A DNA stretch of 64,000 nt from Amycolatopsis sp. FBCC-B4732 (GCF_023008405.1 NZ_CP095376.1:7234501-7298500), one strand, 5' to 3'. Counted from the stretch's first letter, positions 1-8,611 are shown. The notes: generated by a model from the sequence alone, not told the origin. Numbers and translations: made by a program.

Positions 1-398
1 ACCAGCAGGACGACGACGAGCGTCACCGTCGTCTGCCGCTCGTGCATCGGCCCGGCGGGGACGGCGATCTCGACCTTGCCGTCGCGGGCGAGGTCGGCCG
101 TCTCGGTGACCGTGTCGCGGCCCGGGTCGCTGCCGTAGCGCTTCTCGATCTGGCCGCTGGCCCGGACGGTGAGCAGCCCGTTCACCGGGACCGCGGCGCG
201 CACCTGGTCGAGGTCGATCTCCTGGCCGTTGGCGATCTCGGTGTCGAGGATCGCCGCGGCCGCACGCGCGTTCTCGGCGAGGGTCTCGCGGTAGCTCGAC
301 TCGATCTGCCAGCTCGCCACGATGCCCAGCGGGATGCCGAGGACCGCCGCGGTGACGGCGACCGCGAGCAGGATGGCCAGCAGGATGCGGCGGCGCAC
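1..398 (-). CDS. Sensor histidine kinase, N-terminal part (gene runs off the left edge)
   Basis: Only the first ~132 residues are present. They show a short Arg-rich start, one strong membrane helix (about residues 5-27) and an extracellular stretch with a predicted sensor loop. No HisKA or ATPase domain is reached before the edge, so the kinase call rests on position. A GTG start lies 3 nt after the stop of an OmpR-type response regulator on the same strand, the usual regulator-kinase operon order. The signal sensed cannot be inferred. Confidence 0.75.
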   Translation of the reverse strand, partial: MRRRILLAILLAVAVTAAVLGIPLGIVASWQIESSYRETLAENARAAAAILDTEIANGQEIDLDQVRAAVPVNGLLTVRASGQIEKRYGSDPGRDTVTETADLARDGKVEIAVPAGPMHERQTTVTLVVVLL

Positions 399-401
399 GG
401 C

Positions 402-1097
402 TTATTCGGCGTTGAACCGGAAGCCGACGCCGCGGACGGTCGCGATCCGCCGTTCGCCGTCGTGGGCCTTGCTGGTGCGGCCCGCGGCTTCGTCGGCGGC
501 GATGGAGAGCTTCCGCCGCAGCCACGACATGTGCATGTCGAGCGTCTTGGACGTCTTCGACTCGAGGTCGTTCCAGACCTCCGCGAGGATCTCGTCGCGG
601 CTGACGACCTGCCCGGCGCGGCTCATGAGCACGCGCAGCAGCTCGAACTCCTTGTTCGCCAACTGCACCTCGTGCAGGTCGACGGTGACCAGCCGGGCGC
701 CGACGTCCATCCGCACCCCGCCCGCCTCGAGCACCTCGGGCACCCGGCGGCGCAGCAGCGCGCGGATCCGGGCCAGCAGCTCGGCGAGCCGGAACGGCTT
801 GGCGACGTAGTCGTCGGCCCCCGCGTCCAGGCCGACGACGAAGTCGACCTCGTCGGTGCGCGCGGTGAGCATCAGGACGGGCAGCTCGGTGCCGTTGGCG
901 CGCAGCCGCCGGCACACCTCCAGGCCGTCCATCCCCGGCAGGCCGAGGTCCAGCACGAGCAGGTCGACGCGCTGGGCGGCGGTGGCGTTGAGGACCGAAG
1001 GACCGTCGGTGACGACGTGGATCTCGTATCCCTCGCGTTCGAGGGCGCGGGAGAGCGGTTCGGCGATGGCCGGATCGTCTTCGGCAAGTAGGACCAT
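402..1097 (-). CDS. OmpR/PhoB-family response regulator
   Basis: The 231-residue protein has an N-terminal receiver domain, with the acidic pair in LLAEDDP, the phospho-acceptor Asp in VLDLGLPGMDG, and the conserved Lys in YVAKPF. A C-terminal winged-helix DNA-binding domain follows, with the typical ending VRGVGFRF. It is followed at 3 nt spacing by the partial histidine kinase, so the two form a two-component operon. The start could be this ATG or a GTG two codons upstream (1103). It is divergent from hisN with a ~40 bp intergenic region that must hold both promoters. Target genes are unknown. Confidence 0.9.
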   Translation of the reverse strand: MVLLAEDDPAIAEPLSRALEREGYEIHVVTDGPSVLNATAAQRVDLLVLDLGLPGMDGLEVCRRLRANGTELPVLMLTARTDEVDFVVGLDAGADDYVAKPFRLAELLARIRALLRRRVPEVLEAGGVRMDVGARLVTVDLHEVQLANKEFELLRVLMSRAGQVVSRDEILAEVWNDLESKTSKTLDMHMSWLRRKLSIAADEAAGRTSKAHDGERRIATVRGVGFRFNAE

Positions 1098-1139
1098 GCT
1101 CACCTGGTCGACTCTACGACGCCGGGGCGTGAAACCATC

Positions 1140-1925
1140 GTGACCGTGCCTGGCTACGGAGATGATCTGGCCCTCGCCACCCGGCTGGCTGACGCCGCCG
1201 ACGCGATCACGACGGCGCGGTTCCGCGCCCTGGACCTGGCGGTCTCGCGCAAACCCGACCGCACCCCGGTGACCGACGCGGACACCGCGGTCGAGGACGC
1301 GATCCGCGACCTGCTGGCGGCGGAACGCCCGGCCGACGCGGTGCTCGGCGAAGAGCGCGGCGGCTCGGCGGCGACCGGCCGCGCGTGGGTGCTCGACCCG
1401 ATCGACGGGACCAAGAACTTCCTCCGCGGCGTACCCGTCTGGGCGACGCTGATCGCGCTCGTCGAAGACGGCGACCCGGTGGTGGGCATGATCAGCGCGC
1501 CCCTGCTGGGCCGCCGCTGGTGGGCGGCGACGGGCTCCGGCGCGTTCTCTTCGGACTCCTCGGGGACGCGCCGGCTGGCGGTCTCCGGCGTTTCGTCCCT
1601 TTCGGACGCTTATCTGTCCACAACGGACTTGAACTCGTGGGTCGAGTACCACTCGCGCGAGAAGTACCTGGACCTGGTGAACGCGTGCTGGGAATCGCGC
1701 GCGTTCGGCGACTTCTGGCAGCACGTCCTCGTCGCCGAAGGCGCGCTCGACGTCGCGGCGGAGTGCATCGTGAACCCGTGGGACGTGGCGGCGGCGCAGG
1801 TGATCGTCACCGAGGCGGGCGGGCGGTTCAGCGACCTGGACGGCGGCGGGCGCTACGACAACGGGAGCGCGCTGTCGACCAACGGCCTCGTGCACGACGA
1901 AGCGCTGGCGATCCTCAAGCGCTGA
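1140..1925 (+). CDS. hisN: Histidinol-phosphatase / inositol-monophosphatase family
   Basis: The 261-residue protein has the metal-binding signatures of the IMPase superfamily: GEE near residues 70-72, DPIDGTKNF at 86-94, and NPWDVAAA at 212-219. The WVLDPIDGTKNF variant and overall length match the actinobacterial HisN group, which removes phosphate from L-histidinol phosphate in histidine biosynthesis. Inositol or related sugar phosphatase activity cannot be excluded, because the family is promiscuous and no other his gene is nearby. The GTG start is followed two codons later by another GTG that is equally possible. A long hairpin follows the stop codon. Confidence 0.8.
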   Translation: MTVPGYGDDLALATRLADAADAITTARFRALDLAVSRKPDRTPVTDADTAVEDAIRDLLAAERPADAVLGEERGGSAATGRAWVLDPIDGTKNFLRGVPVWATLIALVEDGDPVVGMISAPLLGRRWWAATGSGAFSSDSSGTRRLAVSGVSSLSDAYLSTTDLNSWVEYHSREKYLDLVNACWESRAFGDFWQHVLVAEGALDVAAECIVNPWDVAAAQVIVTEAGGRFSDLDGGGRYDNGSALSTNGLVHDEALAILKR

Positions 1926-1926
1926 A

Positions 1927-1981
1927 TGCCATGAGGGGCACCTTCATGGACTTAAGAGCCATGAAGGTGCCCCTCATGGCA
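1927..1981. terminator. 23-bp perfect inverted repeat, probable bidirectional terminator
   Basis: Two perfectly complementary 23-nt arms (1927-1949 and 1959-1981) are separated by a 9-nt loop. Each arm contains ATGAGGGGCACCTTCAT or its complement. It sits in the 58 bp between the convergent ends of hisN and the small gene at 1984, where a two-way terminator is expected. There is no U tract. The sequence is not GC-only like a typical hairpin here, which suggests a dispersed repeat family rather than a one-off terminator. Confidence 0.7.
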
Positions 1982-1983
1982 CA

Positions 1984-2244
1984 TCACGAACCCGGGAGCA
2001 GGCCGACCGCGCCGCGCGCCACCTGGGCCCAGGCCAGCCGGCCGAAGAGGTAGTGGCACGCGACCTGTTCGCTGGTGAACCGCGCCCAGTCGTAGCGGTT
2101 GCCCTGCTCCCGCCAGAACACCTCCCACGCCTCGTCCTCGCCCTGCATCAGGCACCAGGCGTTGTCGACCTCGGCGCCGAGCGAAACGACCTCCGGCGGC
2201 ACGCCCAGCACGCCTAACCAGCGCTGGATCGACTGGGTGTTCAT
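1984..2244 (-). CDS. Small protein coupled to the TNT toxin; candidate immunity protein
   Basis: The 86-residue protein is Trp-rich and slightly acidic (seven Glu and three Asp against about six Arg). It has no signal peptide or membrane helix. I do not recognise a named family. Its ATG overlaps the stop codon of the upstream TNT-domain gene (TGATG), so it is almost certainly translated by coupling with it. In Mycobacterium tuberculosis the TNT toxin is neutralised by a separately encoded cytoplasmic immunity factor (IFT). Position and size suggest the same role here, but that is inference, and the protein is much shorter than IFT. Confidence 0.75.
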   Translation of the reverse strand: MNTQSIQRWLGVLGVPPEVVSLGAEVDNAWCLMQGEDEAWEVFWREQGNRYDWARFTSEQVACHYLFGRLAWAQVARGAVGLLPGS

Positions 2245-3179
2245 CAATCCTCTTCCCCCTTGGCCTCGGCGAGGTAGCCGAGGGTCACGAGCTCGTCCGC
2301 GGCCAGCAGCGCACGGTACCGGGTACCCCCGCCGACCTGGCCGAACCAGTTCGCCGTTTCCGCGCGCCACATCGGCACCGCGCGCACCACGACGTACCGG
2401 CGGTACTCGGCGTCCAGCATCCCCGGCGGCAGCGAGCGTTCCGCGAACGGCGTGCCGTCGGCGAAGAACACGCGCCCGTGCGCCGGGCCGAAGCGGTCGA
2501 GCACGGTGTTCATCGGGACCATCACCGGCTCGCCGTGGTCGACGCTGCCCTCCGGGTAGTGGTCGCCCGGCGGCCACGCGTATTCGGGCCCGAGGTCGCT
2601 GTGCCCGACGACGAACCGGCGGATCCACACCGCCTGCGTCGCGTGGGCGTACGGCACGTACCCGTCGGTCAGGTGCCGCGGCACCGGCCGCGACGGCGCG
2701 GTCGGCGACCGGCGGAAACCCGCCGTGACGTTGGTGAGCGCCTGGTCGTCGAAGATCAGCCGGGCGTCCGGGTGGTCGTTCGGGCCGAAGCCCTCCGGGT
2801 CGTCCTCCGGCAGGGGCAGCTGCCGCGCCGGCTTGTCCATGGCGACCGGCAGGTGCCCGATCGGGAACATGTGCACCAGGAACAGCGCGACAACGCTTTC
2901 CCGCTCGGTGCGCGGCGAACCCAGCGGCGGCAACGGCGTCGGCGAAACCGGCGCGGGTGCGAGCGGCGCCGGCGACACCGGGGGCGGCGGGGCCGCGGGC
3001 ATCGGCGGTGGCGGGGGCAGCGGGAACGGCGGCAGCAGCGGCGACACGGCGTGCGGCCACGCGGCGGGACTGCCCGAAGGCGGCGTCGGGGCGTCCTCGT
3101 ACCCGCCGGACCCGGGCAGTCGCACCGGCCCCGTGTCGAGGTCGTCCTCGCCCGCCTCGGAAGGCTCCGTCACCCACAT
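2244..3179 (-). CDS. TNT-domain protein, predicted NAD+ glycohydrolase toxin
   Basis: The 311-residue protein has a Pro-rich stretch at ~45-90, an uncharacterised middle region, and a C-terminal domain (~197-303) that matches the tuberculosis necrotizing toxin fold. Diagnostic pieces are LDRFGP, DGTPFAERSLPP, and WFGQVGGGTRY, in which Gln281 corresponds to the catalytic-site Gln of TNT. The GGGT loop and the closing GYL segment are also present. TNT hydrolyses NAD+ and kills cells. There is no obvious signal peptide or WXG100/ESX domain, so the export route is unclear and a type VII-like or intracellular role is possible. It is cotranscribed with the small candidate immunity gene downstream. 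The start at this ATG is favoured over a GTG two codons later. Confidence 0.85.
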   Translation of the reverse strand: MWVTEPSEAGEDDLDTGPVRLPGSGGYEDAPTPPSGSPAAWPHAVSPLLPPFPLPPPPPMPAAPPPPVSPAPLAPAPVSPTPLPPLGSPRTERESVVALFLVHMFPIGHLPVAMDKPARQLPLPEDDPEGFGPNDHPDARLIFDDQALTNVTAGFRRSPTAPSRPVPRHLTDGYVPYAHATQAVWIRRFVVGHSDLGPEYAWPPGDHYPEGSVDHGEPVMVPMNTVLDRFGPAHGRVFFADGTPFAERSLPPGMLDAEYRRYVVVRAVPMWRAETANWFGQVGGGTRYRALLAADELVTLGYLAEAKGEED

Positions 3180-3210
3180 CCTCCGGCTCGGTAGTGCACA
3201 GTGGCCCGCG

Positions 3211-4140
3211 TCAGCTGAGCGCGTTGACCACGCGGGACGGGCTCGGGCGGCCGAGCCGACCCGCCATCCAGGAACTGGCCGCCACCAGCACGTCGAGGTC
3301 GACTCCGGTTTCCACGCCGAGGCCGCTCAACATCCACACGAGATCCTCGGTCGCCAGGTTCCCGGTCGCCGACTCGGCGTACGGGCAGCCACCCAGCCCG
3401 CCGGCCGAAGAGTCCACAGTCGACACTCCACATCGGAGCGCCGCCAGCGTGTTCGCGAGAGCCTGACCGTAGGTGTCGTGGAAGTGCACGGCCAAAGTAC
3501 CGACATCGCCGAACAGCCCGATCAGGTTTTCCACCTGGCCCGCGGTCGCGACGCCGATGGTGTCGCCCAGCGACAGCTGCGAGCACCCCATGTCCAGCAG
3601 CCGGCGGCCGGCGTCGGCGACCTGCTTCGCCGGCACGACGCCCTCCCACGGGTCGCCGAAGCACATCGAGAGGTACCCGCGCACGTCGACGCCCGCTTCC
3701 CGGGCCCGCGTGACGACCGGCTCGAACATCGCGAACTGCTCGTCCAGCGAAGAGTTGAGGTTCTTGCGCGCGAACGTCTCCGTGGCGCTGGCGAAGATCG
3801 CGATGTGCTCGACACCGGCCTCGAGGGCCCGGTCCAGACCTTTTTCGTTCGGCACGAGCACCGGGTACCGGACGCCTTCGCGGCGGTCGAGCCCGGCCAG
3901 CAGCTGCTCGGCGTCGGCGAGCTGCGGCACCCACTTGGGGTGCACGAAGCTGGTCGCCTCCAGCGTGGTGAGCCCGGCGCCGGCGAGCCGGTCGAGGAAC
4001 TCCAGCTTGACCTCGACCGGGACGATCGTCTTCTCGTTCTGCAGGCCGTCCCGCGGGCCGACCTCCCAGATCGTGACCCGCTCCGGCAGCTCGCCCGCCG
4101 CGGGGGAGCGCTCCGGCAGGCCCAGCTCGCGCGTCCCCAT
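3211..4140 (-). CDS. mvaB: Hydroxymethylglutaryl-CoA lyase
   Basis: The 309-residue TIM-barrel enzyme cleaves HMG-CoA to acetoacetate and acetyl-CoA, the last step of leucine breakdown. Visible signatures are the N-terminal VGPRDGLQNE (metal-binding Asp), the HFHDTYG metal ligands, and GGLGGCPYA with the catalytic Cys at 252. The length is normal for the family. Its ATG overlaps the stop codon of the upstream PH-domain gene (TGATG), so the two are translationally coupled, although no functional link is known. Confidence 0.92.
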   Translation of the reverse strand: MGTRELGLPERSPAAGELPERVTIWEVGPRDGLQNEKTIVPVEVKLEFLDRLAGAGLTTLEATSFVHPKWVPQLADAEQLLAGLDRREGVRYPVLVPNEKGLDRALEAGVEHIAIFASATETFARKNLNSSLDEQFAMFEPVVTRAREAGVDVRGYLSMCFGDPWEGVVPAKQVADAGRRLLDMGCSQLSLGDTIGVATAGQVENLIGLFGDVGTLAVHFHDTYGQALANTLAALRCGVSTVDSSAGGLGGCPYAESATGNLATEDLVWMLSGLGVETGVDLDVLVAASSWMAGRLGRPSPSRVVNALS

Positions 4141-4718
4141 CAGCGGCCTCGCTCGCCGCGCGGCGGGTGCCCGCCACCCTGCGGCGGCAACGGCGTGGTC
4201 TGCTGGGCACCCGGCCGGTAGTCGTCGTACGGGTTGTCGTTGACCTCGCGGTAGATGACCGTGTGCACCTTTTCCACGTGCGGGATGTCCTCGAACCGCA
4301 GCGGCTCGTCCGACGCGGACTCGATGATCAGCGTGCCGCAGCCGAACACCCGGTCCAGCAGGCCGTGCTCGAACTGGACGCTGTTGATGCGGCCCATCGG
4401 GATGTCGATGCCGGTGCGCTTGAGCACGCCCTCGCGGGCGATGAGGCGGTCCGTCGTCACGATGAAGTGGGTGGTCCGCCAGCGCACCAGCGGGGCCAGG
4501 AACAGCCACACGATCAGCACCAGCGCGACGACCGCGATGGCGATCAGCCCGACCGTGTTCCACGGCGAGCCGGCGTCCTTCGCGAGGATCGCGAGCCAGA
4601 TGCCCGCGCCCAGGGTGACCAGGAACGCGAGCGTCGGGAAGATCAGCATCTTGAAGTGGGGGTGACTGTGCACCACGACGTGCTCTTGCTCGCTGAGCAA
4701 TTCGTCCGGATAAGCCAC
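4140..4718 (-). CDS. PH-domain membrane protein (YdbS/bPH2 type)
   Basis: The ~192-residue protein has a short N-terminus with the HPHFKML motif common in this actinobacterial family and two membrane helices (about residues 22-65). A bacterial pleckstrin-homology domain follows, with FIVTTDRLIAREGVLKR and the core INSVQFEHGLLDRVFGCGTLIIES. A low-complexity Pro/Gly-rich tail ends the protein. The GTG start giving MAYPDELLSE is preferred over a TTG five codons upstream, because it matches relatives and has a GGGAG ribosome site ~10 nt upstream. Its role is unknown and presumably at the membrane. Confidence 0.85.
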   Translation of the reverse strand: MAYPDELLSEQEHVVVHSHPHFKMLIFPTLAFLVTLGAGIWLAILAKDAGSPWNTVGLIAIAVVALVLIVWLFLAPLVRWRTTHFIVTTDRLIAREGVLKRTGIDIPMGRINSVQFEHGLLDRVFGCGTLIIESASDEPLRFEDIPHVEKVHTVIYREVNDNPYDDYRPGAQQTTPLPPQGGGHPPRGERGR

Positions 4719-4803
4719 GGCGGACGCTCCCAAGGTCGGTGCGGCGGTATCGCCTCACCGTACCGGCGAGACGCTCGGCCGGTGAGTGCAACGCCCCGAG
4801 AAA

Positions 4804-5601
4804 TCAGGCGCGGCGGACGTGCACCACGTCACCCGCGAACACCGTGTGCCGCTGGCCGCCCGCCATGTCGACCTGAAGCTGCCCGGCGGCGTCGATGTCG
4901 GCCGCGCGCCCGGTGAGCGACGTCCCGTCCGGCAACTGGACCTCGACGTCCTGGCCGAGGGTCGCACAGTGCGCCCGGTAGTCGCCGAGCAGCCCGGCCT
5001 CGGTGAGGTCGCCGGCGGCCAGCCGCCAGCGCCGTTCCAGGTCGGCGAACCCGCTGAGCAGCGCGACGGCGACGTCGGTGCGGTCGGTGGTGGTGGCGCC
5101 CTGCTCCGCGAGCGACGTCGCGGGCAGCCCGCCGGGCCCCGGCGTGACGTCGCCGAGCGGCAGCACGTTGAGGCCGATGCCGAGCACGATCGACGGCTCG
5201 GTGCCGGCGACGGCTTCGGCGAGGATCCCGGCGCACTTGGCGCCGCCGATGAGGACGTCGTTCGGCCACTTCAGCGCGGCGTCGACCCCGACGGACGCGG
5301 CGGCCGCGCGCACGGCGAGCCCGGCGACGACGGAGAGCGAGCCGAGCGCGGCGAACGGGACGCCCGGCCGGAGCGCGACGCTCAGGTACAGCCCGGCGCC
5401 CTTCGGCGAGCTCCACGGCCGGGCGCGGCGGCCCACCCCCGCGGTCTGCTCCTCGGCGAGGAGAACGGTCCGGTCCGCAGCGCCCTCCTCGACCGCTTTC
5501 CGCAGGTCGGCGTTGGTGGAGCCGGTGCGCTCGACGACGTCGATCTTCGCGTACCGATCTTGGAGCGCCTCGGCCAACCGGGCAGCGTCGATCTCAGCCA
5601 T
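4804..5601 (-). CDS. birA: Biotin--[acetyl-CoA-carboxylase] ligase
   Basis: The 265-residue enzyme activates biotin to biotinyl-AMP and attaches it to carboxylase carrier domains. It has the ligase core with ERTGSTN, the GVGRRARPW adenylate-binding loop (55-63), KWPNDV (111-116), GIGLN, and the C-terminal SH3-like domain. It lacks the N-terminal winged helix of E. coli BirA, so it is a ligase only and not a repressor. Its main substrate in this window would be the carboxylase alpha subunit at 37.4-39.2 kb. The ATG lies 6 nt after a TATGGT -10-like hexamer on the minus strand, which suggests a leaderless mRNA. Confidence 0.93.
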   Translation of the reverse strand: MAEIDAARLAEALQDRYAKIDVVERTGSTNADLRKAVEEGAADRTVLLAEEQTAGVGRRARPWSSPKGAGLYLSVALRPGVPFAALGSLSVVAGLAVRAAAASVGVDAALKWPNDVLIGGAKCAGILAEAVAGTEPSIVLGIGLNVLPLGDVTPGPGGLPATSLAEQGATTTDRTDVAVALLSGFADLERRWRLAAGDLTEAGLLGDYRAHCATLGQDVEVQLPDGTSLTGRAADIDAAGQLQVDMAGGQRHTVFAGDVVHVRRA

Positions 5602-5682
5602 GTGTCCACCATATGGGAGTCCCCCTAACGTGCAAGCTACTCAGTCGTTCAGTAAGAGGTGCGCTCTTCTAAGTTGGACCCC

Positions 5683-6705
5683 GTGACGACGAAGCCGAGT
5701 TCCTGGGCCCGTGGGGCGGCCCTGCGCGGGCTCGTCGCCCTGCCGCTCGTCGCGGGCCTGGCGACGGCGGGCTGGCTGCTGGCCGACCGCTCGCCGGAAC
5801 CCGCGCCCGCCCCGCTGCCGGTGGCGCGAGACGTGGCTTCGGGTCCGTCGGTCCTCGAGGTCAGCGCACCCGTGAAGGCGCAGGAACCGGGCCAGGGCGC
5901 GTCCGGCCAGGGCGGCAAGAGCCCGCTGCAGCAGTGGGCCGAGCAGCTGGCCGGCCCCCTCGACATCCCCGCGAACGCCCTGATCGGCTACGCGAACGGC
6001 GAGCTGGCGCTGCGGAAGGAAGACCCGTCCTGCCACCTCTCCTGGGTCACCCTCGCGGGCGTGGGCTCGGCGGCGTCGAACCACGGCCGCAGTGGCGGGA
6101 ACCTGCTCGGGCTGTCCTCGGCGCAGGCGAAGAAGTACGGCGACGACGCGCCGGTCGCGGCCGGCCGGGCGCTCTGCGCGGGCGGCACCGACCTCGGCGC
6201 CGGCACCGGCTGGTGGAAGGCGATCGCCGCCTACCACCCGGGCGGCGACGCCGAACTGTTCCGCCAGCGGGTCCTCGGCACGGCGCAGCTGTACGCGACG
6301 CTGTCGCTGGACCCGGCCTCGGCGAGTTCGCCCCGCGTCCAGGCGACCCGCTTCGCGCTGGGCCAGCTGGGCCTCCCCTACGTCTGGGGCGGCAACGGCC
6401 CGGACGCGGGCGCGGCGGGCTTCGACTGCTCCGGCCTGACGAAGGCGTCCTACGACAGCGCGGGCGTGAACCTGCCGCGGACGGCCGACAGCCAGTTCCG
6501 CGCGCTGCCCCCGGTCCCGGCTTCGGAAGAGCCGCGCCTCGGCGACCTCGTGTTCTACGGCAGCCCGGCGACCCGCATCCACCACGTGGGCCTCTACCTG
6601 GGCAACGGATTGATGATCAACGCGCCGACCGAGGGCCAGGCCATCCAGATCCACACGTACCACTCGAAGGGCGACGACTACGCGGGCGCGGGCCGCCCGG
6701 CCTGA
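5683..6705 (+). CDS. Exported NlpC/P60 peptidase with a lysozyme-like middle domain
   Basis: The ~340-residue protein has an N-terminal membrane anchor or signal segment (ALRGLVALPLVAGLATAGWLL), a Pro-rich linker, and a middle region resembling an SLT/lysozyme-like fold (GNLLGLSSAQAKKYG, WWKAIAAYHP). A C-terminal NlpC/P60 domain carries the catalytic Cys in FDCSGLT, His in HHVGLYLG and the third residue in MINAPTEG. It should cleave peptidoglycan stem peptides. The GTG at 5683 is chosen because the signal segment then starts properly; a GTG at 5659 is also in frame. The 3' end overlaps the convergent regulator gene by 28 bp. Confidence 0.87.
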   Translation: MTTKPSSWARGAALRGLVALPLVAGLATAGWLLADRSPEPAPAPLPVARDVASGPSVLEVSAPVKAQEPGQGASGQGGKSPLQQWAEQLAGPLDIPANALIGYANGELALRKEDPSCHLSWVTLAGVGSAASNHGRSGGNLLGLSSAQAKKYGDDAPVAAGRALCAGGTDLGAGTGWWKAIAAYHPGGDAELFRQRVLGTAQLYATLSLDPASASSPRVQATRFALGQLGLPYVWGGNGPDAGAAGFDCSGLTKASYDSAGVNLPRTADSQFRALPPVPASEEPRLGDLVFYGSPATRIHHVGLYLGNGLMINAPTEGQAIQIHTYHSKGDDYAGAGRPA

Positions 6706-7354
6706 GGCCCCGGCGGCACGAGACCGGACTCGTAGGCGAACACCACCAGCTGCGCGCGGTCGCGGGCCCGCAGCTTGGCCATGGCCCGGTTGACGTGCGT
6801 CTTCGCGGTCAGCGGGCTGATCACCATCCGCGCGGCGATTTCGTCGTTGGACAGGCCCCGCGCGACCAGGGCGACGGCCTCGCGCTCGCGGTTGGTCAGC
6901 TCCGCGAGCCCGGCGCCGGGCACGGGCGGCTGGGTGACGTACCGGTCGATCAGCTTGCGGGTGATCGACGGCGCGAGCAGGGCGTCCCCCCGGGCGGCGA
7001 CGCGGACGGCGTGCAGGAAGTCCTCCGGCCGGATGTCCTTGACGAGGACCCGGCCGCGCCGGCGCGCAGGGCTTCGAAGACGTATTCGTCCAGGCCGTAG
7101 TTGGTCAGGATGACGACGTGCACGGCGGCCAGCGCCGGGTCGGCGGCGATGCGGCAGGTCGCTTCGAGGCCGTCCACGCCCGGCATCCGGACGTCGAGGA
7201 GCACGATGTCCGGCAGGTGTTCCCGGGCCAGTTCCACGGCTTCGCGGCCGTCGGCGGCTTCGGCGACCACCTCGACGCCGTCCTCGGCGTCCAGGAGGGC
7301 CCGGAAGCCGCTGCGGATGAGCGGCTGGTCGTCGGCCAGCAGGACGCGGATCAT
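6678..7354 (-). pseudogene. NarL/LuxR-type response regulator, broken by a frameshift
   Basis: The N-terminal receiver (LLADDQPLIRSGF, phospho-acceptor in VLLDVRMPGVDG) reads correctly from the ATG to AGAAG. The expected next residues FLVKD are lost. They resume one frame over as LVKDIRPEDFLHAV and lead into a complete LuxR helix-turn-helix (ELTNREREAVALVARGLSNDEIAARM). One missing base near 7048 explains the break. Its ATG overlaps the stop of the upstream kinase gene (ATGA), which is also frameshifted. As written, the product would lack its DNA-binding domain. Sequencing error and true decay are both possible. Confidence 0.8.
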
Positions 7355-8459
7355 GCCGGGTGGTCCACGGGCAGTTCGGCCTCGACGCGGAAGCCGCCCT
7401 CGGTGCGGGGAGCGGCCTGGAGGCGTCCGCCGAGCGCGGTGACGCGTTCGCGCATCCCGAGCAGGCCGACACCCGGCGCCGGCGCGGTGTCCACAGTGGC
7501 CCGGCCGTCGTCGTCGACGCGGATGACGAGCGCGCCGGGCCGGTGGTCGATCCGGACCGACGCGGTGGCCGCGGCGGCGTCCGGGCGACGTTGGTCAGCG
7601 CCTCCTGGACGATCCGGTAGGCGGTCCGGCCGACCGCCGCGGGCACGCCGGTGCCGTCGCCTTCGACGGTGAGCCGCGCGTCGAGGCCCGCGGTCCGGGC
7701 CTGGCGCACGAGTTCCGGGACGTCGTCGAGGCCGCGCGGCGGGTTCTTTTCGTCGTCGCGCAACGCCTCCAGGGTCGCGCGCAGTTCCCGTGCGGCTTCG
7801 CGACCGGCGTCCCGGATCGCCAGCAGGGACTTCGGCACGTCCTCGCCGCGCTTGTGCGCCAGGTGGACGGCGACTTCGGCCTGCACCTTGATGACGGAGA
7901 TCTGGTGGGTGAGCGAGTCGTGCAGCTCGCGCGCGATGTGCAGACGCTCCTCGTCGGCCCGCCTGCGCGCGGTTTCCTCCCGGGTGCGCTCGGCTTCGTC
8001 GGCGCGGCGCTCGGCCTGGCGCAGCGCCTCCCCCGCCGCGCCGGCCGCGATCAGCCACGCCAGCTGGAGGACGTCCCGAGATCGCGTGAAGGCCTGGCTC
8101 GCGTCGGGCAGCCCGGACGCCAGGAGCGTGAGCGGGACCGCGGCCAGCATGATCACCGACGCCACCACCGCGGCGACCCGGTGCCCCGCCCGGACCGCGG
8201 CGTACACGGCGAAGAGGTAGGCCACGACGGGCACTTCGAACCCGGCGGCCTGGTAGACCAGCGCGCACCCCGCGGTCGCCCCCAGCACGACGACCGGCGC
8301 CCGCCGACGCGCGGCCAGCGCCAGCCCGCCCGCGACGAGTGCCGCGTACCCCAGCGGGTCGAGCGCCCCCGGCTGGTGGCCGGTGGACAGCCCGGCGCTC
8401 AGCAGGGCCGCCGCCACCCCGGCGGCGATCACCCCGTCCACGATCCGCGCGCGGCTCAC
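7351..8459 (-). pseudogene. NarL-group sensor histidine kinase, broken by a frameshift
   Basis: From a GTG start the protein shows 4-5 membrane helices, a coiled-coil region rich in Glu/Arg, and the HisKA_3 phospho-acceptor motif ARELHDSLTHQISVI. Reading proceeds to IVQEALTNVAR, the start of the HATPase_c domain. There the frame is lost, and it resumes in another frame as AAAATASVRIDHRPGALVIRVDDDG and GVGLLGMRERVTALGG to a normal end. A single missing base near 7580 (expected ARHAAAA) accounts for it. It is coupled to the downstream regulator by an ATGA overlap. Confidence 0.8.
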
Positions 8460-8507
8460 CCCCGCACCCTAGCCGCGCGGAACTGCCGCGCAGGGAGCAT
8501 TTCCCGG

Positions 8508-8525
8508 CTACCGCGAACGCGGTAG
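8508..8525. promoter_or_regulatory. Palindrome in the divergent promoter region of the kinase and small membrane gene
   Basis: CTACCGCG and CGCGGTAG flank a 2-nt centre. It lies midway in the 152 bp between the kinase start (8459, minus) and the gene starting at 8612 (plus), where a regulator site would be expected. No regulator can be assigned. Confidence 0.35.
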
Positions 8526-8611
8526 CGCGGTGCCGACGTCCGCACGACGACCGGCGGCGCCCGCGCGGACATGCTCGGAGACGTCCGGTCCGGCAATCGA
8601 AGGAGCAGCTC

